From Lysobacter enzymogenes (GTDB taxonomy: Bacteria > Pseudomonadota > Gammaproteobacteria > Xanthomonadales > Xanthomonadaceae), in NCBI RefSeq assembly GCF_017355525.1, contig NZ_CP067395.1, positions 4,867,001 through 4,931,000 on the forward strand: a stretch of 64,000 bases of DNA, written 5' to 3'. The translations under genes were made by a program, and so were the position numbers. Shown here piece by piece: positions 50,290 through 61,912 of this stretch. The number at the start of each line of letters is the position of its first letter. Within the stretch, counting starts at the first letter, position 1. The notes beneath the pieces were generated by a model that saw nothing but the letters and a program-made list of their open reading frames with translations, searched no databases and was not told the origin of the DNA.

Positions 50290-51618
50290 TCACGGCAGGG
50301 CGGCTGTATGCATACGGTGCTCGTCGACGGCGGTTCGCAGCAAGCGTTCGCGCAACACCGCATAGTCCGCCGGCATCGCTTCTGCCGACGCCGGTCGCGC
50401 CAGCGATTCGGCCAGCGCCGGGGGCGGCGGCACCGCGTGCCCGACCAGCGGCTCGACGATGCTGTCGAACTTGGACGGATGCGCGGTGGCGGCGACCGCC
50501 CACGGCCGCTCGTCGCCGTGCGCGCGCAACGACTCCAGCACGCGCAAGCCGGTCGCGGTATGCGGGCAGGGGACGATTCCGTAGCGCCCGGGTGCGGCGC
50601 GCAAGGTCTCGACGATGGTCGCGTCGTCCACGCCTTCGGCGCGGATCGCCGCGCGCAGCTCGGCGTCGTCGCGGTGCCAGTGGCGCAAGCGCTCGAAGTT
50701 GCTGGGCGCGCCGACGTCCATCGCATTGGCCAGGGTCGCGCGGGTCGGCTGAGGGGCGTAGTCGGCGCCGCCGAAGTAACGCGGCAAGGTGTCGTTGGCG
50801 TTCGTCGCCAGGCGCAGTTCGCCGACCGGCGCGCCCATGCGCTTGGCCACCAGCGCGGCGCAGGCATTGCCGAGGTTGCCGGTGGGGACGATGAAGTTCA
50901 GCGGCTCGCCGTGGCCGGCGTAGTACTGCGCGGCGGCATGCGCGTAGTACGCCGCCTGCGGCAGCAGCCGGCCGAGGCTGATGCTGTTGGCCGAACTCAG
51001 CGGCACCTGCGCGCGCAGCGCCTCGTCGCCGAGCGCCTGCTTGGCCAGACGCTGGCAGGCGTCGAAATCGCCGTCCACGCGCAGCGCCTGCACGTTGTCG
51101 CCCCAGCAGCCCAGGCCGTGGGCCTGGCGCGGGGAGACGCGGCCGTCGGGATACAGGATCAGCACGCGGAATCCGGTCCGGCGATGGAACGCGCTGGCGA
51201 CCGCGGCGCCGGTGTCGCCGGAGGTGGCGACGACGATCGTGGTGTCGGCCGCATCGGGCGCGCGCAATCCGGCCAGCGCGGCGGCGAGGAAACGCGCGGC
51301 GTAGTCCTTGAACGCGGCGGTGGGGCCGTGGAACAGCTCCAGCAGCCAGCTGTCGGGCGGGTTCAGCGCGCGCAGCGGCGCGTCGAACGAGAACGCCTGC
51401 GCGCAGATCGCGCCGAGGCGTTCGCGCAGCGCCGACTCAGCGAAATAGGGGGCGAGCAACGCGTGCGCGGTTTCGGGCAGCGACAGCGCGGCCAGCGGCC
51501 GGGTCAACGGCGGGATCGTGGCGGGAACGTAGAGACCGCCGTCGGGCGCGAGGCCGGCGGCGAGCGCGGCGTCGATCGGCGTGGGCGCGGTCTGGCCGCG
51601 CGTGCTGAGGAAGTTCAT
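50290..51618 (-). CDS. thrC: Threonine synthase
   Basis: 442-residue PLP enzyme that converts O-phosphohomoserine to threonine. The PLP lysine lies in GPTAAFKDYAARFLA, with VVATSGDTGAAVASAF and the SANSISLGRLLPQ loop. Length and order match the proteobacterial type. Follows thrB by 64 bases. Last gene of the thr operon. Confidence 0.97.
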   Translation of the reverse strand: MNFLSTRGQTAPTPIDAALAAGLAPDGGLYVPATIPPLTRPLAALSLPETAHALLAPYFAESALRERLGAICAQAFSFDAPLRALNPPDSWLLELFHGPTAAFKDYAARFLAAALAGLRAPDAADTTIVVATSGDTGAAVASAFHRRTGFRVLILYPDGRVSPRQAHGLGCWGDNVQALRVDGDFDACQRLAKQALGDEALRAQVPLSSANSISLGRLLPQAAYYAHAAAQYYAGHGEPLNFIVPTGNLGNACAALVAKRMGAPVGELRLATNANDTLPRYFGGADYAPQPTRATLANAMDVGAPSNFERLRHWHRDDAELRAAIRAEGVDDATIVETLRAAPGRYGIVPCPHTATGLRVLESLRAHGDERPWAVAATAHPSKFDSIVEPLVGHAVPPPPALAESLARPASAEAMPADYAVLRERLLRTAVDEHRMHTAALP

Positions 51619-51682
51619 GCGGAGTCCGGTTGGGCGAGGCGGTGTGCGCAGTACGTATCGTCGCTTTGGTGCGGGCGCGGAC

Positions 51683-52675
51683 TCAGTCGAGTACCTCCGC
51701 GCGCGGCCCGGCCACCGGGGTGACGTAGGCGCGCGAATCGAAACCGGCGTCGGCGAAGGCCTGGCGCATCGCCGGCGCGGCCGCGGCGGCGTCGGCGCGC
51801 GAGGCGAACCAGGCGAAGCAGCTCGGTCCGGCGCCGGAAATGCTGGCGCCGAGCGCGGCGTGTTCCAGCGCCGCGGCCTTGACCGCGGCGAAGCCGGGGA
51901 TCAGCGGCGCGCGCCGCGGTTCCACCAGCAGGTCGACCAGCCCTTCGCGCAACAGGCCGGCGTCGCCGCGCTGCAGGCCGGTCAGGAACAGCGCCAGATG
52001 CGCGCTCTGCTTGACCACCTGCGCCAGCGGATACGGATCGGCCAGCACCGCGCGCGCGCGCCGGGTTTCCAGCACCTGGTCGGGATGCACCACCACCGCG
52101 TACAACCAGTCCGGCGCGGCCAGCGGAATCATCCGCGTCGAGGTCGCCATGACCACGCCGCCGAGCAGCATCGGCGCGACGTTGTCGCCATGGCGGCTGC
52201 CGCTGGACACCGATTCGCCGTCGAGCGCGAACTCGTACAAGGCCTCGCGCGACAGCGGCCGCGCCAGCACCGCGTTGGCCGCGACCAAGGCGGCGACGCA
52301 AGAAGCGGCCGAACCGCCGAGCCCCGAGCCGAGCGGAATGCCCTTGTCCAGTTCCAGTTCGAAGCCGTGTTCCAGCCCGAGCCTGTCGCGCAGCGAAATC
52401 AGCGCCTTCCCGGCGGTATTGCGCGCGGCCTCCAGCGGCAGCGCGTCGGCGCCGGGCACCGCGCCGCGGATCGCGCGGATGCGCACGATCGGTTCGTCGA
52501 TGCGCCGCACCGTGGCGACATCGCGCACGCCTTCGATCGAATGGCCGAGCACATCGAAGCCCACGCCGATGTTGCCGACGCTGCCGGGCGCGAACGCGCG
52601 CGCCTGCGGCGCGGGTGCGTGCGGCGCGGGCGTCGCGTCGGCCGCGTCGTCGGCGGAAGGAAGGGCAGCGCTCAT
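51683..52675 (-). CDS. thrB: Homoserine kinase
   Basis: 330-residue GHMP kinase: phosphorylates homoserine. The ATP loop is [19 protein letters not shown], family start [18 protein letters not shown] at residue 29 and C-terminal [12 protein letters not shown] (ASISGAGPS). The first 28 residues are an Ala/Pro head not seen in E. coli ThrB. The ATG overlaps the thrA stop by four bases (ATGA), so translation is coupled. Confidence 0.96.
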   Translation of the reverse strand: MSAALPSADDAADATPAPHAPAPQARAFAPGSVGNIGVGFDVLGHSIEGVRDVATVRRIDEPIVRIRAIRGAVPGADALPLEAARNTAGKALISLRDRLGLEHGFELELDKGIPLGSGLGGSAASCVAALVAANAVLARPLSREALYEFALDGESVSSGSRHGDNVAPMLLGGVVMATSTRMIPLAAPDWLYAVVVHPDQVLETRRARAVLADPYPLAQVVKQSAHLALFLTGLQRGDAGLLREGLVDLLVEPRRAPLIPGFAAVKAAALEHAALGASISGAGPSCFAWFASRADAAAAAPAMRQAFADAGFDSRAYVTPVAGPRAEVLD

Positions 52676-55230
52676 GCACGGGCTCCGAGGGTCTGGGCGA
52701 TGGTCAGCAGGTCGCCGAACACGCCGGCGGCGGTGACGTCCGGGCCGGCGCCCGGGCCTTGCACCACCAGCGGATTATCGGCGTAACGGCGCGTGCGGAA
52801 CTGGATCAGGTTGTCGGTGAGCGCGCCGTGCAAGGCCGCATGGCCAGGCTGTGGCGTGACCACGCCGACGCTGGCGCGGCCGTCGCGGTCGAGGCGGGCG
52901 AGGTAGCGCAGGCTCAGCCCGGCCTCGCGCGCGGCGTCGAAACGCTGCTGCAACGGCGCGTCGAGTTCGTCCAGGCGCTGGAAGAACTCGTCCTTGGAGA
53001 CCTCGCGCAGTTGCTCGGGCACCAGGCTCTCGACCTCGATCTGCTCCAGCGACAGCGGCCGCCCGGCTTCGCGCGCCAGGATCACCAGCTTGCGCGCGAC
53101 GTCGGTGCCGGACAGGTCGTCGCGCGGGTCGGGCTCGGTGTAGCCCAGTTCGTGCGCCTCGCGCACCAGCTGCGAAAACGGGGTGCGGCCGTCGTAACGG
53201 TTGAACAGCCACGCCAGCGTGCCCGACAGGATGCCTTCGACTTCGGTCAGCTCGTCGCCGGTGTCGAGCAGCGAGCGCAGGGTCTGGATCACCGGCAGGC
53301 CGGCGCCGACGGTGGCTTCGTAGCGGAACTGGCCGCCGTGGCGGGCGGCGTCGCGGATGGCTTCGTAACGCTCCAGCGGGCCGGCGCCGGCGTGTTTGCT
53401 CGGCGTTACCACGTGGATGCCGGCGGCGAGCCATTCGGGATAGCGCGCGGCGACCGCTTCGGAGCCGCTGCAATCGACGATCAGCGCGTGCGGGATGTGC
53501 TCGGCGCGCACGTGTGCGGCGAAGCGCTCCAGGTCCAGCGGTTCGGAGTCGGCGTCGAGCGCGTGCGCGTCGAACGCCAGCGCGCGCGGCGCCAGATGCA
53601 TGCGCCGGCTGTCGGCCAGCGCGCGCAGGCGCAGGTCCAGGCGGTGCTGCGGACGGGTTTCGCGCTGGAAGCGCGGCTGCGCGGCGGCCAGCTGCGCGAG
53701 CAGGGCGCGGCCGACCTTGCCGGGGCCGATCACGCCGATCGAAATGCACTGCGGCGACAGCCAGAACGCCGAATGCGCAGCGCGCAAGGCGCGGGTAGCG
53801 TCGCGCGCGGCGATCGCCACGGAGATGTTGCGCTCGCCCGCGCCCTGGGCGATCGCGCGCAGATTGATCCGCGCCTTGGCCAGGCCGTCGAACAAGCGCG
53901 CGGCCACGCCGGGCTGACCGACCATGCCGTCGCCGACCGCGGCCAACACGCAGATGTCTTGGGTCAGTTGCACGTGCTGGGCCTGGCCGTCGGCCATCGC
54001 GCCGGCGAATGCGGCGATGACCGTTTTGCGGCCGCGCTCGGCCTGATCTGCGCGCACCACGCAGCAGATCGAATGTTCGGAAGAACCCTGCGAAATCATG
54101 ATGACCGACACGCCGGCGGCGCTGAGCGCGCCGAACAGCCGCTCGGCCGCGCCGGGTACGCCGACCATGCCGTTGCCGACCAGTTCCAGCACCGCCAGGT
54201 CGTGGACCAGGCTCAGGCCTTTGACCGGCGTGTCGCCGGGCTGCGCGCTCGGGCTGATCAGGGTGCCGTGCGCCTGCGGGTTGCGGGTGTTGCGGATGCG
54301 CAGCGGAATGCCGCGTTTCTGCACCGGCGCCATCGTCTGCGGGTGCAGCACCTTGGCGCCGAAATACGCCAGTTCGCAGGCCTCGGCGTACGACATCGAC
54401 GGCAGGCAGACCGCATCGGGCACCAGCCGCGGATCGGCCGAGAGCACGCCGTCGACGTCGGTCCAGATGGTCAGCGCGTCGGCGTCGAACAGGTTGGCGA
54501 AGATGCCGGCGGAGTAATCGCTGCCGTTGCGGCCCAGGGTCACCGCGTGGCCGTATTCGTCGCGCGCGATGAAGCCGGTGACCACCACGTTGGCGGCGCG
54601 GTGGCGTTCGCGCCATTCGGCCAGATTCTTGCGGCTGAGCTGCCAGTTCACCGCCATGCCCATTTCGCTGGCGTGCGCGACCAGCACGTCGCGCGCGTCC
54701 AGCCGCGCCCAGCCCGCGGCGTCGCCGCCGAGCGCAGCATGCAGCAGGTACGAGGACCAGACCTCGCCCAGGCCGGCCACCACCTGCGGGGTTTTTTCGT
54801 CGCGCGAATGCATTTTTTCGAGCATCTCGCGCAGCTGCACGAACTCGGCCTCGAGCGCTTCCAGCACGCCGTGGCGGCGGTGCGGGTCGAGCGACTGCGC
54901 GGCGTCGAGGTGGCGTTCGCGCAGCGCGCTCCAGCCCGGCTTCCAGTCGCGGCCGCGTTCCTGCGCGTTGACCAGACCCACCAGCGCGTCGGTCACGCCC
55001 TGCATCGCCGAGACCACGGCGATGCGTTCGCGCGCGCCGTCGTCGAGCAGGCCTACCGCTACCCGGTAGCGGTCGGCATCGGCGAGGCTGCTGCCGCCGA
55101 ACTTGTGCGCGTGGCGCGTCGGAGAGAACGCGGACGCATTTGCGGCGGCATCCTCGGCGGCAAGGTGATCTTCGACCGCGGCCGCTTCGGGCTGGGCGTC
55201 GAGAGCGGTTTGGGGTGGGGCGGACGACAT
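52672..55230 (-). CDS. thrA: Bifunctional aspartokinase / homoserine dehydrogenase I
   Basis: 852-residue fusion. Aspartokinase domain starts at [13 protein letters not shown] (Lys43), with a [13 protein letters not shown] nucleotide stretch; paired ACT domains in the middle (about 320-475) give threonine feedback; homoserine dehydrogenase begins near 498 at [17 protein letters not shown] and has the catalytic [16 protein letters not shown] region (as [15 protein letters not shown]). About 40 residues longer at the N-terminus than E. coli ThrA, Ala/Glu-rich and without a nearer Met. AGGAG ribosome site. First structural gene after the leader. Confidence 0.96.
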   Translation of the reverse strand: MSSAPPQTALDAQPEAAAVEDHLAAEDAAANASAFSPTRHAHKFGGSSLADADRYRVAVGLLDDGARERIAVVSAMQGVTDALVGLVNAQERGRDWKPGWSALRERHLDAAQSLDPHRRHGVLEALEAEFVQLREMLEKMHSRDEKTPQVVAGLGEVWSSYLLHAALGGDAAGWARLDARDVLVAHASEMGMAVNWQLSRKNLAEWRERHRAANVVVTGFIARDEYGHAVTLGRNGSDYSAGIFANLFDADALTIWTDVDGVLSADPRLVPDAVCLPSMSYAEACELAYFGAKVLHPQTMAPVQKRGIPLRIRNTRNPQAHGTLISPSAQPGDTPVKGLSLVHDLAVLELVGNGMVGVPGAAERLFGALSAAGVSVIMISQGSSEHSICCVVRADQAERGRKTVIAAFAGAMADGQAQHVQLTQDICVLAAVGDGMVGQPGVAARLFDGLAKARINLRAIAQGAGERNISVAIAARDATRALRAAHSAFWLSPQCISIGVIGPGKVGRALLAQLAAAQPRFQRETRPQHRLDLRLRALADSRRMHLAPRALAFDAHALDADSEPLDLERFAAHVRAEHIPHALIVDCSGSEAVAARYPEWLAAGIHVVTPSKHAGAGPLERYEAIRDAARHGGQFRYEATVGAGLPVIQTLRSLLDTGDELTEVEGILSGTLAWLFNRYDGRTPFSQLVREAHELGYTEPDPRDDLSGTDVARKLVILAREAGRPLSLEQIEVESLVPEQLREVSKDEFFQRLDELDAPLQQRFDAAREAGLSLRYLARLDRDGRASVGVVTPQPGHAALHGALTDNLIQFRTRRYADNPLVVQGPGAGPDVTAAGVFGDLLTIAQTLGARA

Positions 55231-55283
55231 GGCAGGCTCCTGATGGGGGAGCTCCGCGGGTCCGTCAGGGTGAGGCCGTCGGC

Positions 55284-55343
55284 CCGCACCCTGGTCGGGT
55301 GCGGAGCGGCGTGTGGTTCAGCTGGACACGCCCGTCCGCACCC
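55284..55343 (-). promoter_or_regulatory. thr operon attenuator-like alternative pairings
   Basis: On the message, GGGTGCGG occurs in the leader (complement of 55336-55343), then CCGCACCC (55297-55304), then GGGTGCGG again (55284-55291). The middle one can pair with either of the others, the hallmark of attenuation. No U-run follows the second pair, so termination may be rho-dependent or the control may be on thrA translation. Confidence 0.6.
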
Positions 55344-55383
55344 TGGAAAGAGTGGTACCGGTACCGGTGGTGGTAATCGACAT
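55318..55383 (-). CDS. thrL: thr operon leader peptide
   Basis: 21-residue open frame too small for gene callers. It begins MSITTTGTGTT: six of the first eleven residues are threonine and one is isoleucine, as in the E. coli ThrL, which monitors both. It ends TGVSS then stop, 88 bases before thrA on the same strand. Codons 14-16 overlap the first copy of the alternative-pairing repeat, so a ribosome stalled at the Thr codons frees it. Regulation is inferred from sequence. Confidence 0.85.
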   Translation of the reverse strand: MSITTTGTGTTLSRVRTGVSS

Positions 55384-55462
55384 CGCCGCTACGACGCGTA
55401 CCGCGCCGAGCGGCGAGGTCGAGACGGAGCGGGCGATGGCGAGGGCGGCGTGCATGGGCTTA

Positions 55463-55492
55463 GCAATACCGTGCCGTTGTGCGGCGCGTCAA
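55463..55492 (-). promoter_or_regulatory. Probable promoter of the thr operon
   Basis: Minus-strand TTGACG (55492-55487) and TATTGC (55468-55463) with an 18-base spacer, about 75 bases upstream of the thrL ATG. Plausible sigma-70 match in a GC-rich region. Confidence 0.5.
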
Positions 55493-55599
55493 GAGGCAGC
55501 GCGAAAAAACTTGCGCGCGGCGCAAAGCCTGTGACGGCGAGGGTTTGCGGTCGCGCCGGCAGCGGCGACGCGCGCCGCCGCGATGGTTTCCGCGGTTAC

Positions 55600-56175
55600 T
55601 TATTTGGGCCGGCCGTACTGCACGGTGATCGTCGCGTGGCCGAGCGCGTCGGCGCGGGCCATGAACCCGCCCAGCGCGGCCTTGGTGTTGGCGTCGAGCC
55701 TGAGCTTGTCGCTCTTGAGCGCCCACACCGTGAATTCGTAGCGGTGTGGCTTGCCCGGCGGCGGGCAGGGGCCGCTGTAGCCGGCCGCGCCGAAGTCGTT
55801 GCGCAGTTGCAGCGCGCCGGCCGGCGGCTTGGCGCCGCGTTCCAGCGCGGTGGTGGCGGCTGGCAGGTTGACCACCGCCCAGTGCCACCAGCCGTTGCCG
55901 GTGGGCGCGTCGGGGTCGAACACGGTCACCGCGAAGCTGCGCGTGCCGGCCGGCGGGTTCTTCCATTCCAGCGCCGGCGAAACGTTGCCGCCGTTGCAGG
56001 CCGGCAGCAGGTGCAGGCCCGGCACGGTGTCGCCTTCGTGCAGGTCGGCGCTTTGCAGGACGAATTCGTCGGCCTGGGCGAACGCGCTCAGCGACAGCCC
56101 GGCGGCCAGCAGCGCGGCGGACGCGGCCCGGCGGATGCGCGGGAACGAGGCGGAAAACATCGGGAAACGGAACAT
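55600..56175 (-). CDS. Secreted YbhB/YbcL-family (PEBP-like) protein
   Basis: 191-residue phosphatidylethanolamine-binding-protein relative with a Sec signal peptide (about 1-36). Core segments LQSADLHEGDTVPGLHL, NVSPALEWKNPPAGTRSFAVTVFDPDAP, WHWAVVNLPA and GYSGPCPPPGKPHRYEFTVWAL; the DPDAP and GPCPP motifs line the anion pocket. In bacteria usually periplasmic with undefined ligand. Start: Met at 56175 with AGGAGA upstream. The next Met, five codons in, is also possible. Divergent from the beta-lytic gene. Confidence 0.9.
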   Translation of the reverse strand: MFRFPMFSASFPRIRRAASAALLAAGLSLSAFAQADEFVLQSADLHEGDTVPGLHLLPACNGGNVSPALEWKNPPAGTRSFAVTVFDPDAPTGNGWWHWAVVNLPAATTALERGAKPPAGALQLRNDFGAAGYSGPCPPPGKPHRYEFTVWALKSDKLRLDANTKAALGGFMARADALGHATITVQYGRPK

Positions 56176-56609
56176 GCGCGGCGGCTCTCCTTGGCGTGCG
56201 GAGCGCCAGTGTCGCAGATGCGCCGCGCACGGCGCAGCGACGCGCGGCAATGCAGCAAAAGCGCAGCAAGCCGCTGTCGACTTGCGCGCAATGTGTGCGC
56301 TGCTCCCATTTGCGTTCATGCTCGCCGCGCCGCTTTGCGACGCGATCGCGCGCGCGGTGTGAACCGCATTGAGGAATGGCCGTGCGCCGGCGCATGTGCG
56401 GCGCCGATTTGAACTGCGTCGCACGACAGCGTCGGCGGCCGCGGTCAGAGTCCGCCGGCTCGCGACATACGGACAGGCGATCGCGAGCGTTCCGACGATG
56501 ACGAACGGTCGTGCGTACCGACGTCGCGCGGTTCCGGTTTCGCGCAGTTGCGACTGCGCGGCCGCGGCGCCGTCCACCACTCTTCAAACGTCTTTCTCGG
56601 GAGCAGACC
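56176..56609 (+). other. Gap between divergent PEBP-like and beta-lytic endopeptidase genes
   Basis: 434 bases without a gene, about 70% GC. It must hold two promoters. A half-match to the CRP/Clp box (TGTGA near 56357) was noted but is too weak to report as a site. The right end supplies a GGGAGCAG ribosome site for the protease. Confidence 0.5.
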
Positions 56610-57743
56610 ATGAAGAAGATCGCAAAAGCGGGACTCGGGCTGGCGCTGGCATGCGCGCTGGTAACGATCGGCGGCACGGCCAGCGCGCAGGGCCGCGGCC
56701 TCAGCGGCGAGGACCTGGTGTATTCCTACGACGAGATGTTCGACTTCGACATCGACGCGTATCTGGCCAAGCATGCGCCGCACCTGCGCAAGCATTCGGA
56801 GGAGATCTCGCACTGGGCCGGCTACAGCGGCATCAGCCCGAAGGTGCTGATCGCGTTGATGGAACAGCAGAGCGGCGCGATCAGCGCCAAGCGCGCGCCG
56901 GCGCGTCCGTTCGGCAAGCTCGCCCGCGCCGACGGCTTCGGCGCGCAGACCCGCGAAGTGGCGCTGGCGCTGCGCGAATCGCTGTACGAGCGCGATGCCG
57001 ACGGCGCCAAGGGCCCGGTGACGCTGGCCCGCGCCAACCCGTTGCAGGCGCTGTTCCAGCGCTCCGGCGACAACGAGCCGGCGGCCGCGCTGCGCGGCGA
57101 CGGTGAGTTCCAGTTGGTCTACGGCCGTCTGTTCAACGAGGCGCGCCAGGCCAAGGCGCCGTCGGACCGCTTCGCCAAGGCCGGTCCGGACGTGCAGCCG
57201 CTGTCGCCGAACGGCCTGTTGCAGTTCCCGTTCCCGCGCGGCGCGCGCTGGCATGTCGGCGGCGCGCACACCAACACCGGTTCGGGCAACTACCCGATGT
57301 CCTCGCTCGACATGTCGCTCGGCGGCGGTTGGGGCAGCAACCAGAACAACGTCTGGGTGTCGGCGTCGGCGGCGGGCTCGTTCAAGCGCCATTCCTCGTG
57401 CTTCGCCGAGATCGTGCACACCGGCGGCTGGTCGACGACCTACTACCACCTGATGAACATCCAGTACAACACCGGCGCCAACGTGGCTATGAACACCGCC
57501 ATCGCCAATCCGGCCAATACCCAGGCGCAGGCGCTGTGCAACGGCGGCAGCTCGACCGGCCCGCACGAGCATTGGTCGCTGAAGCAGAACGGCAGCTTCT
57601 ACCACCTCAACGGCACGTACCTGTCGGGCTATCGCATCACCGCGACCGGCAGCAGCTACGACACCAATTGCAGCCGGTTCTATCTGACCAAGGGCGGGCA
57701 GAACTACTGCTACGGCTACTACACCAACCCCGGTCCGAACTGA
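56610..57743 (+). CDS. blp: Beta-lytic metalloendopeptidase (M23), preproenzyme
   Basis: 377-residue secreted precursor: signal peptide 1-26 (after ASA), inhibitory propeptide 27-198, mature enzyme 199-377. The mature part begins SPNGLLQFPFPRGARWHVGG and follows the Lysobacter beta-lytic protease closely from memory. Zinc ligands His220, Asp234 and the second His of GPHEH (319-321); His280 in TTYYHL completes the site. Cys264/310 and Cys354/367 are likely disulphides. It cuts glycine or D-amino-acid crosslinks in bacterial walls and is a predation and defence enzyme of the genus. Propeptide processing site is inferred. Confidence 0.95.
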   Translation: MKKIAKAGLGLALACALVTIGGTASAQGRGLSGEDLVYSYDEMFDFDIDAYLAKHAPHLRKHSEEISHWAGYSGISPKVLIALMEQQSGAISAKRAPARPFGKLARADGFGAQTREVALALRESLYERDADGAKGPVTLARANPLQALFQRSGDNEPAAALRGDGEFQLVYGRLFNEARQAKAPSDRFAKAGPDVQPLSPNGLLQFPFPRGARWHVGGAHTNTGSGNYPMSSLDMSLGGGWGSNQNNVWVSASAAGSFKRHSSCFAEIVHTGGWSTTYYHLMNIQYNTGANVAMNTAIANPANTQAQALCNGGSSTGPHEHWSLKQNGSFYHLNGTYLSGYRITATGSSYDTNCSRFYLTKGGQNYCYGYYTNPGPN

Positions 57744-57768
57744 GTTCTCTGGCGGCAGGTCCGCGCCT

Positions 57769-58410
57769 TCAGCCGCCCCAGGGCGGCGGAGGCGCGGGCA
57801 GCGGCCGGGTCAGATCGAACTCGACCCGGAACAGGCGGCCGGGACGCGCGAGTTCGTAGACGAATCGCTTGTCGTCGATTTCCACCGCCCACACGTTCGG
57901 CACCGACACTTCGCGGCCGAGCCGGCGGAACAGCGCGCGGCTTTCCGGATCGGCGGGGAATTCGTAACGCTCGCCTTCGCCGCGCGGCTTGAGCTCGCCG
58001 CCGTACATCGTCAACTCGTCCTCGCTGCCGTCGCGGTGGCGATGGTCGTGCTTGAAGCGCAGCCCGCCGGGATGGCGCGTGAACACCCAGGTGCGCGAGC
58101 GGTCCTCGCCGACGTGGAACGGAATGCGGATGGCGTCGGCCTCGCAGCCGCGCACGTGCATGACCAGGGTCTTGCCGCCGAACGGATCGTCGGCGCTGCG
58201 CGGCGTGTCGGCGACGATGCGGCCGGCGAAGGCCTGGCCGCACAGCGGCTTCAGGCGCTGGAACAACTGTTCGGCGCGCGTCTGGCTCGCGGCGCGTTCG
58301 GCCGTGGGCGAGGGGTGCACGGTATGGCCGAGGACGCAGCCGCCGAGCAGCAGGGCGGCGGCGAGGGGCAGCAGGGCGAGCGCGCGGGCGCGTGAGGGAG
58401 TCGGGTTCAT
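57769..58410 (-). CDS. Lipoprotein of unknown function
   Basis: 213 residues. Signal peptide with lipobox LGGC at Cys25. The mature part has two conserved-looking cysteines in KPLCGQAFAGRIV and HVRGCEADAIRIPFHVGEDRSRTWVF, then LRFKHDHRHRDGSEDELTMYGGEL. Probably periplasmic face of the envelope. I have seen this pattern in other gamma-proteobacterial hypothetical lipoproteins but know no function. It ends 26 bases after the convergent beta-lytic gene. Confidence 0.8.
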   Translation of the reverse strand: MNPTPSRARALALLPLAAALLLGGCVLGHTVHPSPTAERAASQTRAEQLFQRLKPLCGQAFAGRIVADTPRSADDPFGGKTLVMHVRGCEADAIRIPFHVGEDRSRTWVFTRHPGGLRFKHDHRHRDGSEDELTMYGGELKPRGEGERYEFPADPESRALFRRLGREVSVPNVWAVEIDDKRFVYELARPGRLFRVEFDLTRPLPAPPPPWGG

Positions 58411-60617
<2,207 letters not shown>

Positions 60618-60626
60618 GCGCTGGCT

Positions 60627-60730
60627 CCCTGCAGGAGCGGCGCGAGCCGCGACTGCGACAACGCAACTGCGCCGCAGGTTGCGCCGTGACTGCGTTGTCG
60701 CGGTCGCGGCTCGCGCCGCTCCTACAGGGG
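60627..60730 (+). repeat. REP-like inverted repeat, copy 3
   Basis: Arms GCAGGAGCGGCGCGAGCCGC and complement as in copies 1 and 2, extended by GACAACGCAACTGCG/CGCAGTTGCGTTGTC with minor mismatches (ACTGCG versus TTGTCGCGGT). Located between thiC and its terminator. Confidence 0.85.
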
Positions 60731-60773
60731 GCGGCCGTGGCGACGCGGGGCAGGGTGGGTGAGAACCGAAGCG

Positions 60774-60806
60774 AAGCCGGGCATGCTGTGCCCGGCTTTC
60801 TTTTTC
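60774..60806 (+). terminator. Terminator after thiC
   Basis: Stem GCCGGGCA/TGCCCGGC with a five-base loop, then TTTCTTTTTC. Clear intrinsic terminator 160 bases after thiC. Confidence 0.87.
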
Positions 60807-60835
60807 TTCCGACCTCAGCGCGCGGCCTTCGACCC

Positions 60836-61516
60836 ATGACCAGCTACGCCTCCCTCAAATGGCGCGCCATCGCCCGCCGCCACCCGTCGGCGTTCCTGCT
60901 GGCGGCGCAGTTGCTGAGCCTGGCGGTGTATCCGCTGTTCGAACCGGCCGGCGGCGGGCGCGTGGTGTTCGGCGCGTTCGGCGTGCTGGTGCTGGCGCTG
61001 GCGGTGTGGGTGGTCAACCGCAGTCCGGCGATCAAGTGGATCGCCTGGATCATCGCGGTGCCGGCGTTCGCGTTGTCGCTGCTGTCGGTGCTGGCCGACA
61101 GTCCCGGCCTGCTGGTGCTGTCGTCGGCGCTGGAGGCGGCGCTGTATTTCTACGCGGCCGGCGCGCTGATCGCGTACATGATGAGCGACCACAAGGTCAC
61201 CGCCGACGAACTGTTCGCGGCCGGCGCGACCTTCACCCTGTTGGCCTGGGGTTTCGCCTACGCGTTCCTGGTCTGCCAGGCCTGGTATCCGGACAGCTTC
61301 GTCGGCGCGCAACGCCCGGGCGAGCCGCGCACGTGGCTGGAACTGCTGTTCCTGAGTTTCACCAACCTGTCGGCGGTCGGGCTCGGCGACATCCTGCCGA
61401 TGTCGCCGGCGGCGCGGGTGCTGACGATGTTCGAGCAGTTCGCCGGGGTCGGCTATATCGCCGCGGTGGTGTCGCGGCTGATCGGGCTGACCATGCTGCG
61501 CCACCAGCGCCCGTGA
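60836..61516 (+). CDS. Two-TM potassium-channel-like membrane protein
   Basis: 226-residue inner-membrane protein with about six hydrophobic segments. The C-terminal pair surrounds a pore loop whose filter is SAVGLGD (179-185), a variant of the potassium-channel T-V-G-Y-G-D with Leu for Tyr, followed by the inner helix RVLTMFEQFAGVGYIAAVVSRL. Likely a cation channel; selectivity may be altered. The N-terminal four TM helices resemble the membrane module seen with such pore domains. ATG at 60836. Starts after the thiC terminator, so transcribed on its own. Confidence 0.8.
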   Translation: MTSYASLKWRAIARRHPSAFLLAAQLLSLAVYPLFEPAGGGRVVFGAFGVLVLALAVWVVNRSPAIKWIAWIIAVPAFALSLLSVLADSPGLLVLSSALEAALYFYAAGALIAYMMSDHKVTADELFAAGATFTLLAWGFAYAFLVCQAWYPDSFVGAQRPGEPRTWLELLFLSFTNLSAVGLGDILPMSPAARVLTMFEQFAGVGYIAAVVSRLIGLTMLRHQRP

Positions 61517-61912
61517 AGGCGGCGCCGGCGAAGCCTGCGCAGATAAGCCCCGCGCCGGGCCGGAATAGCCTGCGGCGCTGAACGAAGTTGAAATGACTCC
61601 GCGTTAAGCTTTGTCGGCAGCGTGGCGCCGCGAGCGCTGCGCAAGCGATGGGTTACAGATAAATACACGGCGCGAAGTGCCTTTTGGAACGATACGTTTC
61701 GGCCTGTCGGCGCCGAAAACGCCCCTGCGGCGTTGTGCGACGGTCGTAGCGCCTTTCCCCGGCGCTAGAATAGGCGGCTAGAACAAGCAGTGACGGCGCG
61801 CCTTTCCGATCGCGCCACCGCGCCATGCCGGATATGTCGGTTGGTCGGTCTTGCGCCTAGGCGTTCAGGCACATGACCAACCGCGGGCAAGTGCGCACCA
61901 TCAGCAGGATTC
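61517..61912 (+). other. Gap before the winged-helix regulator gene
   Basis: 396 bases, no gene. Lower GC than neighbours around 61650-61700 (ATAAATACACGGCGCGAAGTG). A TAGAAT -10-like box at 61766 has no matching -35. Probably the promoter region of the regulator gene. Confidence 0.5.

Noticed and set aside
56340..56375. CRP/Clp binding site before the beta-lytic gene
   Set aside because: Only a half-match to TGTGA-N6-TCACA.
52615..56412. A 1265-residue plus-strand open frame
   Set aside because: Antisense shadow of thrA and neighbours.
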